From assembly GCA_025345505.1 (NCBI GenBank), contig JANVCC010000270.1:6725867-6789866 (forward strand): a stretch of DNA of 64,000 nucleotides, written 5' to 3'. The position numbers and the translations under genes are program-made. The DNA comes from Todiramphus chloris collaris. Lineage: Eukaryota > Chordata > Aves > Coraciiformes > Alcedinidae. Under the pieces are notes generated by a model. It worked only from the letters and a program-made list of their open reading frames with translations. It made no database searches and had not been told where the DNA came from. Below, in pieces: positions 23,476-36,200 of the stretch. Numbering within the stretch: position 1 is the stretch's first letter; every line of letters begins with the position of its first letter.

Positions 23476-25377
23476 TAACTATGTTTAAACTTTGATCATC
23501 ACACATTGTAATGTAGTATCAAATGGCTACAGTAAGAACCTCAACTGCATGAAGTATTTCTATAGAGCTATTACAAAAACTGGTTTTGCTGAATTTTCAT
23601 TGAATAAGAAATTTATTCAAATGGGAAATGGGTGCTGTGGGACTAAGAGGAAACAGCACTGTTACTACCAGAGGGCAGCTGCTCCAAGCTGTTCTCATCC
23701 CCATGCCCCAGCTTCAGGGGAAAGCAAACCCCAATCTATTTGGCAGTGGTGAGTAAGGACTCCTCTGGCTTTGTCCTCAGCAATAGAAATGCAATTTGCT
23801 TTTTTATTATTCAGATTATCATGAGGGAGTCATCAGTTAAAAATCCACTGAAAAGCCATGGGACACAAAGCACTTATGGTAATTAGGTAGTACAATGTAG
23901 TCTACAGTTTACTCACTGCTATCCACACTTCATTTCCCTCACATTAAAACTTCAGTGCTCAGTATCAAGGCTGGTTTTGCAAGCAGATAACTAATATATG
24001 GTCATTAATTCATGGTACTTTGGGGAGGGGGTGAGAAGGGAAAGGCAAAGCAGAGTCATCATCATCCTGCTTCCCCAATCAACCCATTTCATCTCTGCTA
24101 CTCCATCCTCCACAGAAAATGGATACGGTTGAAAGCATTTGGAATAACAATATCTCCATATGTAAATGACAAACGCTGATTTCTTTCACCAGAAAAGGGA
24201 CACGCTTCTATTATCATTTTCTCCAGGTAGTGAAGTCCTCGGCTGCACTGGGTAAAGCAAGTATAAATATTTAGCATATTCCTACTTGCAACACAGAATC
24301 AGTCAACACACAACAGGATCTACTGCAACCCTGAATCCAAAGCAAACATTTAGGAAAAGGTGAATACTGGGGGTTTTTGTTTTAAACTTTTTTTTTTCTT
24401 TTTCCAGTAATTACATACTTGGACAATGTTTTTTTTTTCTACATGCACTGACCTTGCATTTGTGATACTGTGTTTTGGGAGGAGACTATACAAAGGTATT
24501 CAGAACAATACTTTGCAACTCTGTGTTATCATTCCAAGAATAAAGAAATATTTCCAACTGATTAGAAAACCTCGTGAATTAAATTATCGTATTAATTCTT
24601 CATTTGGTTTAAGTAAATGAGCTTCATGTGAGGTTAGCTCCAGGGTTTATTCAAGTCACATCTGACATTAATGTTTTAACCCAGCCCAGTGATTTCCATG
24701 GCCTTCCATGGAGGGAAAAAATAATAACAACAATAAAAACAAAACAAAACCAAAAAAACAATAAAAACACCAACCAACCTCAAAAGATTTGGGAAAGGCA
24801 GACACTGCATTTTCACAATCCTGGGAAAAACTTGGGGCTGTCCCACAGTGCAATTAAAACAAAAAAAAAAGAAAAAATAAAAAGAAGCTGACACTCCCTC
24901 TAGAAGTGATGCAGGATTCCCAGCCTCCCAGACCTCGCCTCAGCCAAGAGAGGGAGTCCAGATGGCACGCAGATTTTCTGCTAGTTCACAGGCCCTATCT
25001 AAACCCAAAACCAGGAAAATAAAAATTCAGCAGGCCTGCTACACACAGATCTCAGCCCTGGGCTGCATGCTGCTGTAGCTGCTCCTCATATAGTCAAGGT
25101 GATCAAAGACCTGTTACCACACCAAATAAAAAAACCCCAAACAAACCCCAGCACATCTATCACTGGAAGTATTCCCCTACAGAAGAAATCAGTACTTTCA
25201 GAAAGCAGGGAGAAAACAGAAAGAAAATACGCCGTAATTATAAAATCTTCCTGTGAAATCGAATATTTTCACAAACTGCTTCACTCAGTGGAAAGACAGG
25301 TTTGCAGGAATTTAGAACTCTTTCACCTGAAGTGCTAAGAGCCCAAACAAAAGAGCACTGTTCTGTGAGGGCCGGGG

Positions 25378-25420
25378 AAAAAAGAAAAAAAAAAAAGAAA
25401 AAAAAAAAGAAAAAAAAAGC
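25378..25420 (+). repeat. A-rich low-complexity tract
   Basis: Runs of about 4 to 12 A separated by single G over about 43 bases. The overlapping poly-lysine (plus) and poly-phenylalanine (minus) frames are artefacts of this tract. It shows no sign of being a retroposed tail, since no recognisable transcript body lies on either side. Confidence 0.9.
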
Positions 25421-27334
25421 CATACAGCAGAATCAGTTGAATTTCTTAATCCAGTTTGCCCGAGAGGGTAAAGCTAAGCCAGCAGGTAAAATGATTAAGT
25501 ATATTACTTGAAAATATTTCCTTTTAATAAGCCAAAAGTATTTTAAGCAAATAATTTTAATAATGAATATATATCTCTCTCTCTCTTAAGATTTCAAGTT
25601 AGATCAGTGTAAGTGTCCAAAACAAGCACCAGCTTTAGTCGAAATGTTCCTTCAGAGGTATCATTTTTACCATCTATTTTGTCCAGGGCTTATCAAAATT
25701 GCAACACGATGAAAAGCCTTCTGTAACACACAATTTCTATTCCATTTCCCACTTGTCATGACCTTTATGAGAAAAATGACTGTTCTGATCTTTGTTTTCT
25801 CTATGGGTTCCAACTTCTTTGCAGACTACTAAAAACACTGCCCAAAAAAAAAAAAAAAGTCTTTTTGTTACACTGTTTTAAAGGCTAATTTCTCATAGCG
25901 GAAATAGAAACAGCCATGTGGAAAATCCGTAAGGCACAGTAGCTTCCTTTCCAGTCTACAAATGGTGAAAACAAACAGGGGAGATTAAAATAGGATGGAC
26001 AGAAAAATACCTTTGACTCTTTTCAACGGAAAAATGAGCTTCTTTGCAAGAAACGCTTGTCACAAAATACAGTTGCTTTCTATGAAAATTTGGGGGGTGT
26101 CTTTCAGATGTTAAACCCCAATGTTTTAGCCAGAACTTGAAATGTTTGCAATTAAAAGTTGACGCTTTTGTCCTTCTACCAGGTACCATTTGTTTTCACA
26201 GCCTAGGCTCCATTCCATCACGTTATATTTTCATACACACCATTTCCTTTACTGGGAGATGAAAGACGATGCTTCCCCGAAGGTGCAGTCTGCTCAGCAT
26301 CCTCATCCACAGAGGAGGAGGGAGCTGCACTCCCATGGGGTGCAACTACAGCAAGCTGCAAATCTGAGTTTGTAAACCTACCGCAGAATTTAGACAACAG
26401 CAGAACATGAAACTACAATGTCAAGTTAGAGACATTTGAATGGGGAATTCCCCAAGGGAACTTCCTGCAGGTCAACCAAAACGCACCCTGATTTGGATGG
26501 GAATGTGCAGCTGCCCTTCATCTTCTCTTTCCATCGCTTCGTGCTCATGATGCCAGGGTGTCACCTTTAGTTTTCTTCTCTGCCCACCACCACACACCCA
26601 GGACTGCCTCAGAATCCTGCCTGCTTTAGCATCTTCAGCACCTTGCCTTCCCTTTCTATTCATAAAGCCAAAAATGCTTTTACAGACCCTTATTATTGTT
26701 GCTGAGATGCAAGATAATCTCCTTCCTTCTGGCCAGACGGAAGCAATCTTGCTCACCGAAATCCATTCAAAATGCAAATGCAAAAATCATCTTTCTGGAT
26801 TACTGCCTCAAGCACATTCCCCCTATTCCATCCTGCCAGTCCTCCTAACAGCTCCCCCTTTTTCTACTACATTAAACACAAATTGCTTGCCTTCATTTTA
26901 AGGGTTGTTCTTAGACGGTGACAACTGATCCAAATGCCCTACACATCACTTAAAACCCAGATAATGAAGCCTAATAACTACGTGCAAAATCTCTTACGTA
27001 AGGAGTAGCTCCTACTCGGTGCTGTGCGGTTAAATGCCCAATTCAGCGGAGCACGCCTTCTCGCAACAAACCCTGTGGCACATGGCTGAAGGACTCTTTC
27101 TGCAGGCTCAGCCCAGCACAGGGTTATTAAAACAGCTGCCCTTTTCAACCATTTCACAGGAGATTTTTGGGCTTCCAACAAAACCATTTGGGTACACGGG
27201 AAGTAGCGTGGGATCTTCTTGGGAAGAAAAAAGCGTTTATAAAGCCAAGAGCATTCACAGCAAACCTCACAAAAATGGCAATTTGGGGTTTCAAGTCCTT
27301 TCACCCCTCAGACTCTCCAAGGGAAATAAAAAAA

Positions 27335-27359
27335 ATATATATATATATATATATATATA
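27335..27359. repeat. (AT)n microsatellite
   Basis: About twelve AT units directly preceded by an A-run and followed by another A-run. It is a simple dinucleotide repeat. Confidence 0.92.
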
Positions 27360-28277
27360 AAAAAATCTCTCTCCCATGATGCACAGGCTCTACTTAAGAA
27401 GCTGGTATCATTTCAAAGAGATGATTCAAGCTCCAGGAGTAACAGTAGCATATTGCACTTTACTACATGACAAAGTGTAGTTCTCCTTCCTCAAGGTCCA
27501 CTGCCTGTAGGTATTAAAACTCTTTTTTTTGCATGATCCCCTAGACCCTCTGCACCCGGTGCCCAGAAGAGGGGGAATGAAGAGTGCAGATGGCCAACCT
27601 GTAATTCCAATCTCTATCTCCAAACTCGGGAGCCAAGAACAATTTGGTTTTCATGGTCTTCATGCTCACCACACCTGCAGTCCAACTTCCTGGCTGGTCA
27701 AGACTCAATCACACATCAGCTCCCCAGACCTTAGACCCATCTGACCTGACCTGCATGGAAAATAAACGCAAAGTGTTCAGACCAAAGGAGAGCTAGGACA
27801 TGTTCTAACATGGTTTCCAGAGATGACTAGGAGGTGCCATAGTCTCTTCGGAAAAGTCCGGCAAGTATGGAAGTTAATCCTCACCTTTATTAAACGGGCT
27901 CAAGAAATTCCCAAGCAAATAAAGGTCCTTATTATGTACATGAAGGAAAGCTGAAAGATGAATAACAAAGGAAAAAGAAATCCCCAGGCAAGCAGGTGTA
28001 GGAGCACATGTACACTGCACACCAGAGCAAAGCTTGCACCCAGGCACTATTTTAGAAGACAGTATCTCACATCTCACCAGCAGACTAAATTTCATGTGAG
28101 CAGAGACTTGGCAGTTTCCCAAGGGGATTTAAAAAAAAAAAACCCACCAACAAAAAAACCACCACCAAACCCCAACCAGACACGCAGAGCAAACACTCGG
28201 GGTACACTCCAGCCCTGTAGCAAAACACTTCTACACTGAACTTTAGAAAAAGCATCTCTCTTTTTGTTAAGGACAGC

Positions 28278-28385
28278 AGGGCATTGGAATAGTTTGCCAA
28301 GGATGACTGTCAAATTACTGGTAGTGAGGGCTTTAAGAACTGGTTAGACAAACATCTGTTTGGGATGACACAGGGATGATTCCAG
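28278..28385 (+). mobile_element. Old, diverged CR1-like 3' fragment
   Basis: The order of motifs matches a CR1-type ORF2 end: a gcattggaatagtttgcca block (compare 'ggcactggaatgggctgccc' in the 9.4-kb copy), then ggctttaagaactggttaga, caaacatctgtttgggatg and a decayed tail. No full reading frame remains. It is much more diverged than the other copies and lacks a clear ATTCTATG tail, which suggests an older family. The family call rests on motif order read by eye. Confidence 0.6.
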
Positions 28386-29484
28386 CTCAGGCACACTGAA
28401 GGACATGCCAGCCTGTGTTCCACGGTTCAACGCTGCACTCCAAATTGCTGTCAATGTGCACCAAAAGCCAGGGAAGTCTTAGCCTGCCCAGCATCAGAAC
28501 AGGATGACAAAAAAGGCTGACCTCGCTGGATCAGCATGGCATCTGTGTGTCTGCCCAGCCTAGAAGCACCCTGCAAAGCCTAGTGGGGACTTGGCAGGGA
28601 CCACTGCCACCTCTTTCTCCTGTAGAGGAGGTCACCTCCTCTATACCTCTTCTGAGGACTGTGGTACTTGCCTTGGAGCTTTTTGCTCTGCTAGGATCCC
28701 AAATGCCGGCAGGGTCAGCCAGGCTTCTAGCTCTGGTCAAAAAGGAGAGTGAACCTCTTTGGACTCTCCCTGGGCATTTCCTGCATCCTATCCTGATACC
28801 CCTTCCTACCAAAGTATGTCATGACATCCAAGTGGTACCCTTGTCTTTATCCTTCTGTCCAAGTCCTGTGTATGTTACACTCCCCAGCCCAGTATCAATC
28901 AAAGATGACACTGGGTTTTTTCCCAAATGTTTGATCAGAGTAGATGGTTACAGGAAGTGAAAAAAGGAAGTTTTACTTCGAAACTGCAGACACTTTCTTC
29001 TTCCATCAAGGCTACTGTAGGTGACCTTGCACTCCAATTACCCATTGCCAATTTACTGCATTACTCCTATTTTTTTGTCACACGTTACGCAGAAGCTTTC
29101 AGGATTGTTTTGCCCACCAGTGCTTCTGGGAAAGTGCCAATCTACAGCATCTAGTTCTTGTCCTGTTCCACTTAGCAGAGTTAGAAAAACCAAAGCCCAC
29201 CTGGACTTGAGTCTGGAAAGAAAAGTGAAGGGAACAAGAATAGCTACTACAAAAGTACCAGCAACACAAGGAAAACCAGGGGAATTGTGGCCTTCTTTGC
29301 ATGAATGGGTCAGGGGATCTGGTGACAAAGGACATGGATAAAGCTGAAGGACTTGTCTGTTAAGATTTGTCTTCAAAAATCCCAGTTCTGAGAGCAGTGG
29401 AAAAGCCTGGAGAAGACAATGTTGGTTGAGAAGGACCACATTAGTATCAGATTTAAACAAACTCTACATACTCAAGTCCTTGGG
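28386..29484. other. Unique noncoding DNA between two old CR1 remnants
   Basis: No gene recognised. A 137-codon plus-strand frame (28547-28960) overlaps a 93-codon minus-strand frame and matches nothing known. Given the flanks, part of this stretch may be heavily decayed CR1 sequence, but I cannot point to a definite match. Confidence 0.45.
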
Positions 29485-29905
29485 CCCAATGTATGTACAC
29501 AAAAGTGCTGCAGGAGACTGATGACAATTTGAGGCTCCTCTCAATCTACGGAAGGTCATGGCAACCAGGAGAGGTTCTCAAGAATCAGAAGAAAGCAAAT
29601 GTCACTTCAAGAAGGAGGATCTGGGCAACTACAGATCAGTTAGGCCTCACTTCAATCCCTGGGAAGGTGATGGAGCAAGCAATCCCAAAAAACATTTCAG
29701 AGGAATCTCAGCAGACCGGAGAATGGGGTGATAGGAGTCTCACGAAGTTCAAAGGGAAATGCTGAGTCCTGTCCTTGGTCAGGAATAATCCCAGGCACCT
29801 CTGTCCTCAGAGAGCTGGGACTGTTCAGCCTGGAAAAAAGATCACTTAGGGAGATCTTAGAAACATCGTCTAAGGGAAGACAACATGTGAAGAGAAAAGA
29901 AGGGA
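29485..29905 (+). mobile_element. Rearranged CR1 ORF2 remnant (reverse-transcriptase region joined to C-terminal pieces)
   Basis: The frame 29493-29765 holds motifs of the CR1 reverse-transcriptase N-terminal region in the expected order: SWQPGEVLKNQKKANVT, then a stretch ending LTSIPGKVMEQAI. A plus-strand frame from 29728 carries a KFxxGKC-like element (around 29745-29763) and then [17 protein letters not shown] at about 29806-29860, which belongs far downstream in ORF2. The catalytic core between them is missing. The piece is therefore an internally deleted, frame-broken copy, older than the 9.4-kb and 12.1-kb copies. Residue matches are from general knowledge of CR1 ORF2. Confidence 0.78.
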
Positions 29906-30090
29906 GGCAGGAAGGCTGCACAAATTTCAAGTTCTAAGTAGGCATTGGGGATCTCCTACTAGACGTGCAAGAAAAGGAGAAAGCTGTAGAGTTTTGGCTG
30001 AGGAGGCTTCCCATCATAAATTAAAGTTTATGATTAGTGAAAGTAAAGTCTATTTGTAATGACCGCAAATAGAAATGTAACATATTAGAT

Positions 30091-30230
30091 TTTACTAGCT
30101 TTTTTTTTTTAATCACACTTATTAGGTGATTTACAAAGACAGTGGTTACATTAATAGAGCTTTACTAGCTTTTTTTTTCTAATCACACTTAATAGGTGAT
30201 TTACAAAGACAGTGGTTACATTAATAGAGC
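30091..30230. repeat. 70-bp tandem duplication
   Basis: The 70-base unit at 30091-30160 is repeated head to tail at 30161-30230. I count two substitutions between the copies (one in the T-run, and attagg versus aatagg), about 97% identity. The unit contains a T-run and the motif ggtgatttacaaagacagtg. The high identity implies a recent duplication or recent conversion. Confidence 0.97.
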
Positions 30231-33200
30231 TTAACTTTGTTCCAAATCATCTTCTATTGCCATTGTGCCAATGAATCCGATTCCCTGATCTCAACATTTC
30301 TAAAAGACTAAGTTCAAGGAACGGCATCCACGAGTAGGAAATGGATTGCTGTGATGAAGAAGGGATGTTGTTTCATACCAGCATGAAGAATTTCACAGTT
30401 TAACATAAGGTTACAAATACAATACAATGTAAAGAGAGAAAGGAAAGGAGTCAGCCCACAAAGAACCACCAAACTAATATCTTTCTACTGACTTTCATGA
30501 CCTCAGAAAAATCCCTGTACAGGAATCTGGGGGTGAAGCACAGGGCAATCGTCTCAGGCAGTGGAAAAGAACAGTGTTTCCTATACACATGGTAGAGATA
30601 TATAATTCATTGACAATACATAAGACAAGAGAACTTTTTCACAGATAAACATCTCCTGCTGATTAAAACAAATGCTTTGATAAATCCAGGTGTTTATTCT
30701 AGCAGCAGGGAGTGACAATCACAACATTCCCTCCTCACTCTCAAGCATAACAAATTCTAGAAAAACTCCCATGCTCCACTACAAAAGACATTTGTGAGCA
30801 TTTTCCTTCTACATACAAGCAAAGACTATGTTTAACTCAGCGAAGCAAATGAATGTATTTATGGTGGCACTCTCCCAGGGACTAACAATACACATGGTAA
30901 AATCAAGGATCATCCTTTACATTCTTCGGTGATGATCAAAGTCAACTAATACATCTAATTGCAGAAAATGCCGCAGAAAAGATGACAGCAGAGGAACCTC
31001 TTCGAAAAGCTACCACAGTCCTTGATGTTTGCATTTACTTTCCTCAAAAGATATTTGAAAACAAGAACAACTAATCACCCAGTCAGCACTGATGCAAAAA
31101 TGTGTTAGAGGCACCACTCCTATCGTAGCAAATAAATTAAGGTCTGCTGAAAAACCCAAGCAGAGAAAACAAACGTATGGTATTAAAAGTTTTATGTTGT
31201 TGCTTTCTTAGACCTTGATTCTTCAGCATTTTCAGAAGGCAAATATCACAGCATGCAAAAAAAATCATCTATCAAAATATCATACCAGTAGTTATTATGG
31301 TGTCAGAACTGACAGCACCACTCTCAAACTCTGCGGCCTCTGACTTGGAAAAAAATAAAACACATACAAACTAATGCTGCCACTTACTTCACATCTGATG
31401 AATCTGTCTGAAAGAGGTGTCTGTTTAGGAATTAAGAGCCCTCCCATCCTTTTCCATCCTCCAGCATATTGTTCGAAAGAGGTGCTACAAACAGTAGCTC
31501 CCCAGAAGCTGTACGTGCAAACCAAATGCCAACATGAGAGTTGGCAGGATCAAAATATAACAGAAAGAAAATATTCTAATCGCAGCTCCTGCTGAATGGC
31601 CTCATTTGCATGCATCAGTGGAAGTCCCTGGAGTGGATAAAAGGCCTTCATTAAAGTCAGAGATGAAATCATAAAGCACATGACTGGAGACATTCCTAGT
31701 TTAATTCATTTACTAATTTTGGGGGGGATTTTTTTTGTGTTGGGTTGGGGTTTTTTTTAAGGTATCCAGAACATAAGCTGAGATTATTACTTTTCAACAC
31801 CAGATACCCAGGCAGGTTTCATTTCCAAGCTGTAAGCCAAGGAAACAAGCCAAGGAAAATGGAAATTCCTGAAGATTCTGAGCTTGTTGGGTGGCAGTTA
31901 AATATTTAGATGTTGCTCTCCTCTTTCTCAGCCATGACTTCTTTTTTTCCATCATTTCAGTGGATTTCACTTTTTTCCTACAGAGTGATTTATGAAAAAC
32001 AACAGCTAGCCAGCAGCAGAAGCAGCAACAGCATGAGCTCCAGGTGTTAGGAAAAATCACTACATAATTAATTTTCTCTTTGATATACTATCACATCCCC
32101 AAAAATATTATGCTTGAAGACTCAAAGATCTATCACATCCCAGAGTACGTCTATTCCATGTGTAACATTTTCCTTTCTCTTGGATGAGAATGTATTTCCC
32201 AGGAAATACAGATGGAAGGATTCAAGAATGGATTGTTCTGGGGCAACTAAAAATATATCAAGCAGTGCTTTGAGATTGACACAGTCTGCTGATGTTGTTT
32301 TAAGGCAGGATCTAGTAAAACAGATGGCATTGGATTCCCAACTCTTTTGTCAACTCCGTTCACTGATGAGCTGAACATTGATTTTTTTTTTCTCCACTGT
32401 TTTTGACGACCTCCAAGAAGTTACAAAAAATTTGAATCTAAACTCAGTTTTCAAGGAGATTTTAGATCCCACTGGCACTACTGACACTTTGAATGTGTTC
32501 CTGTAACAAAGCATATAATTCTGCAAGCTGACTCACACTGACTGTTCACAACATTTGAAGCTGGGATGTTTTTTCCTTAGCAAAACCTTATGTTGCAACC
32601 TGAAGTTCATAACTGGGATATGTTTATTTTCCTGCATGGTCATATATGCTTCTCCAAAACAGGTATTCCCCAATTTACCATCTGCAAAATGCCATCTCTT
32701 CCACAACTATGGCAGCACTTTAAACAAGATGATCAGCTGTCAAAAGCTGACTGAGGCTGGGAATTTTCCTCTCACTCTGAACACAAATCCAGAAAAGAAG
32801 CAAACAAAGTGCAATTTGAGCAAACAAGATGTGCTACCTGAGGACAACTTGGCATTGCAGTAAACGATGAGCTGGAAACAGCCATGCCAAGAGATCCCTA
32901 GAGCCTCAGAATGGATACTTAAAGCTGGTCTCAAAAGCAGAAAGAGGTACAGGGAAAAACTGGCAAAATTGCAACATATTTAAGTGCTGGAGAAAAGCAC
33001 CAGATATCACTTGAAAAATTGAATTCAAAGTCTAAATATTTTCTTTCCTCTCTGCTTTCTTCTAACCAAGGAATTCCCAAAACAGAGTACACAAGCTTCT
33101 TCAAATGTATATGCAGAGCAACAAGCTCACTTCACTTTTGCTCTCCAGAAGGGAGCCAGGAGCTGCCATCTCAACAAGCAGGTCTGGGGGCTGCCAGTGA

Positions 33201-36200
33201 CCTACCCCAGGCCTGCAGTAAGGTCTTGAATAAGGCCAGAAGAAGGTCTGCACCCTAATACTTGCAGAAAGCAGAACAAATGCACCTGCCTATGCCACCC
33301 CTAATCCACAGCCCAAGCGTACCTGGAAACCTCTCTTCTAACCTCCAAAAATCCCCACGTGCAATTCTGAGCGTGCCCTCTGCTCTGGTATCGCCACAAT
33401 GTTTTGGTACATCTTTTTTAATCTCTCAGCATCATCAATATATGATATTGTTAATGAAAACCAGAAGCTTTCCTCCCCTGCTCATTTTAAAAGTACAAAG
33501 TTAAATGAGCATCTCTAGTTGAAATAAAACACATGAGGCAGTGTGACTGGCAGAGCCAAAGTCCAAAATTTCTTGTTGAATGCATTTACATAAGCACTGA
33601 GGAGCTATGTAATTATGTCCTTATCACTGGAGTAAGTGTTTCAAAGAACAGGCAGAACATTCTGCTTTACGGATAAAGAGAGAGAGAGAAAGGGAGGAAA
33701 AACCACCTTTTTCCTTTAATCTAGCTTCATTTTGGAAAGCCTGCAGATATTTCATTTGCAGCTTTCTCTTGAAGAGTGATCAAGTTGGAGAGATGCTGCT
33801 GGCGGCAGCACTGAAAGAATGAGGAACATCAACAAACAGCGTATCTTTTTTAATCCTAACATTTTCAAATTGAAGGCATTAAGATTCCATTATTCCCCCC
33901 TCTGAATCTAAACAAGCACACTTTGAAGTAAGCAAGAAATAAGATAGCTCGTTTAATATCCTAAGTGTGCTGTGGATGAGATTGCTCTCTGTGTTCTTGA
34001 AGGGAAAACATCTCTGAAGGACAGGAGCTGGCAAAACAAGGTAACAGTATCCAGTGATATGTTCAAAGTGAAGATCCAATGTGTGCAGTAAGTGCTTACA
34101 TTGCACCTTCAAGAGAGGAGTGTAAAATGCTTCACAGTAAGCAGAGAGTTTAATTTATGTCTTAGCCTTTCCTAAGTTTTTCCTAGCTGTACCTGCCCTC
34201 ATGGAAGATCTGACCATCTCCCATCTCCCTCCGAGCAAACACTGCCAGTGCCATCACGCAGAGGGGTGGCAGAGACCCAGAAAGCCCCTCGCCAAGAGGA
34301 TAATTTCATAGCCTTCATTACATTTTTCACTGGCAACATTTTTTCCCTCTTCAAAAGAAAGTTATTGGGGCTTCTTTTAATTTTGTCACCAGAAGAGGAA
34401 CATTTCAAAACTACATGAAAATTGGCAAGCACGAGAAGTGTTAGCCTCCTCCGTTCTCAGTAACACATAACCACGATTGTTTAAGAGCAGCACTATACCA
34501 TGGGGGAGTGGGGGGGATGTACTCCTTTTTTTTACCATACAAGAAGTCTGGAGAACAGGGGGGGAGAGGAGTCACCTGAAAATAAAAACCCCTGCCATAA
34601 AGAAATTCACATAAAACCTTCCTGGATTGATGTACAGGTTGCATATGGCCTCCTTAAAGTCAAGGCAGCCACATGCTGAAAATCTGAGTAGGCAATTTTT
34701 CACTGAATAAAGTCTTTTGAAAATGTAATAATAATAATAATAGGATGGGGAGGGGAAGTTTAGTGGGAAATCAAACCATGCTTAAACACTGCAGCCCTAA
34801 GCATGACTTCATTCAAAGACAAACTGGGCTGCAATGTGTATTTTTAGCTCATAAGTGGGTGCTCGTATGCCATATGTAGCTTTTTACCACAAAGTGTTGT
34901 GTCCTAAATATAGGCTCGTGCTCCTGTTCACAGTATAATTGTGGAAATCCATGCTCCAACATGAAACCACAAGGGAAGCAGCAGTTCTCAGCAGCAATGA
35001 AGCCGAGGTTAGAAGCCCTCCCCCAACACTCCATCCAACTTTCTTGGAGACTCATATTAAGTTAAAACTCTCAAGGTTTTTAAGGGTCCTTCATTTAGTG
35101 CCCAGATTCATTTTAATCGCGGCTCATTTGCTTCCTAAATATTCTCTCTCAGGTCTTTTCTCTGAAGATATCCCTGTGGAGCCTGTTTTGGGTGTGTTTT
35201 TCCAGGGGAGGGGAGTAAAGGAGGCATGGCACTTTAAACAGTTCACAGAACCATAACAGCACTGTAATGCAAAAGACCTCTCAGAGGAGGAAAAAAACCA
35301 AAACCAAATCCCAAAACCAAACAAAAGAAAAAACAAACAAACACCACCATACACCTAAACAAACGAACAAACAAACCCTAACTTTCAACACAAGGATGGG
35401 GCAAAAATGGATTGTCAGGGCTGGAATGAGGTGGAGGAATCCGTCAAATGCAACCCTTCCAAACGGAAGGGCTGGATTTGGAGCAGAAATGCAGCCAGTG
35501 GCAACATCCTGCCTCTTCCCCCCACCCCCTTTTTTATTTCTTCCTATTTTTTCTTTTTTTCATTTTGTTTTAAGTAGGCTTTAAAAATCACAGGGCAGAG
35601 AGAGGAAGCAAATAAAAGAATTGGCTTGAAGATTAGACCACCAACATCAATGAAAGAAAAGATGTCTACTTGTCTATAGTTTCCTTTCAGCTGTCTATAT
35701 TTTTTTACATACAAAGTCTAAGCAATCCTGACTTAGCTGCTCGCTAAGAGCAACATCCACCTCGGCAGCTCCCCAGAGCTACTGTAGGAAAGCCTTGTGA
35801 AAAGCTATGGAGGGGCAGGGAGAGGATGAGGAGGAAGAAAGGGTGCAGAGGAGCATGGAAGCTCCAGATGTGAAATGTTATTGACTGTCACACCTCCCAC
35901 TGGGGCCATCTGCAAGAGCCCAGCTCTGCCCAGCTTGGCAGCGGCGTGACCTTGAGACCCTCTGTAGCTGCTCCAACTGCACCTGCCTGGGATTAAGTAT
36001 CCTGATAGTGAGTGATAGCCCAGCCTGCTCCATCTGCAACAGCTTTCACCAGATCAAGCAGCAGCAGGAGGAGGAGGAGGAAAAAGAAGCAGAAGGAACA
36101 GCAGAGCAGTGCCTTCCTGCCCAGACAGAATAAGCAATAATATTGATTTAGCTTGCTAGACTTTGTCCAAGGCACTGCCTACAAAAATCCGTGCATTAAA

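Larger units (their letters stand above)
23476..28277. other. Unique noncoding DNA with A-rich and AT tracts
   Basis: No gene recognised. Low-complexity tracts include T-rich sequence near 24388-24405 and 24428-24439, CAAA/AATAAA-type sequence at 24721-24772, A-rich sequence at 24859-24886 and 25378-25420, CT repeats at about 25575-25586, A15 at about 25844-25858, (AT)n at 27335-27359 and an A-run at about 28130-28141. A 66-base minus-strand segment at 27885-27950 lies between good splice-like signals and is described under findings. Confidence 0.55.

Noticed and set aside
31388..31407. 20-base minus-strand microexon with acceptor ctctttcag and donor gaa|gtaagt
   Set aside because: It is too short to separate from chance without transcript evidence.
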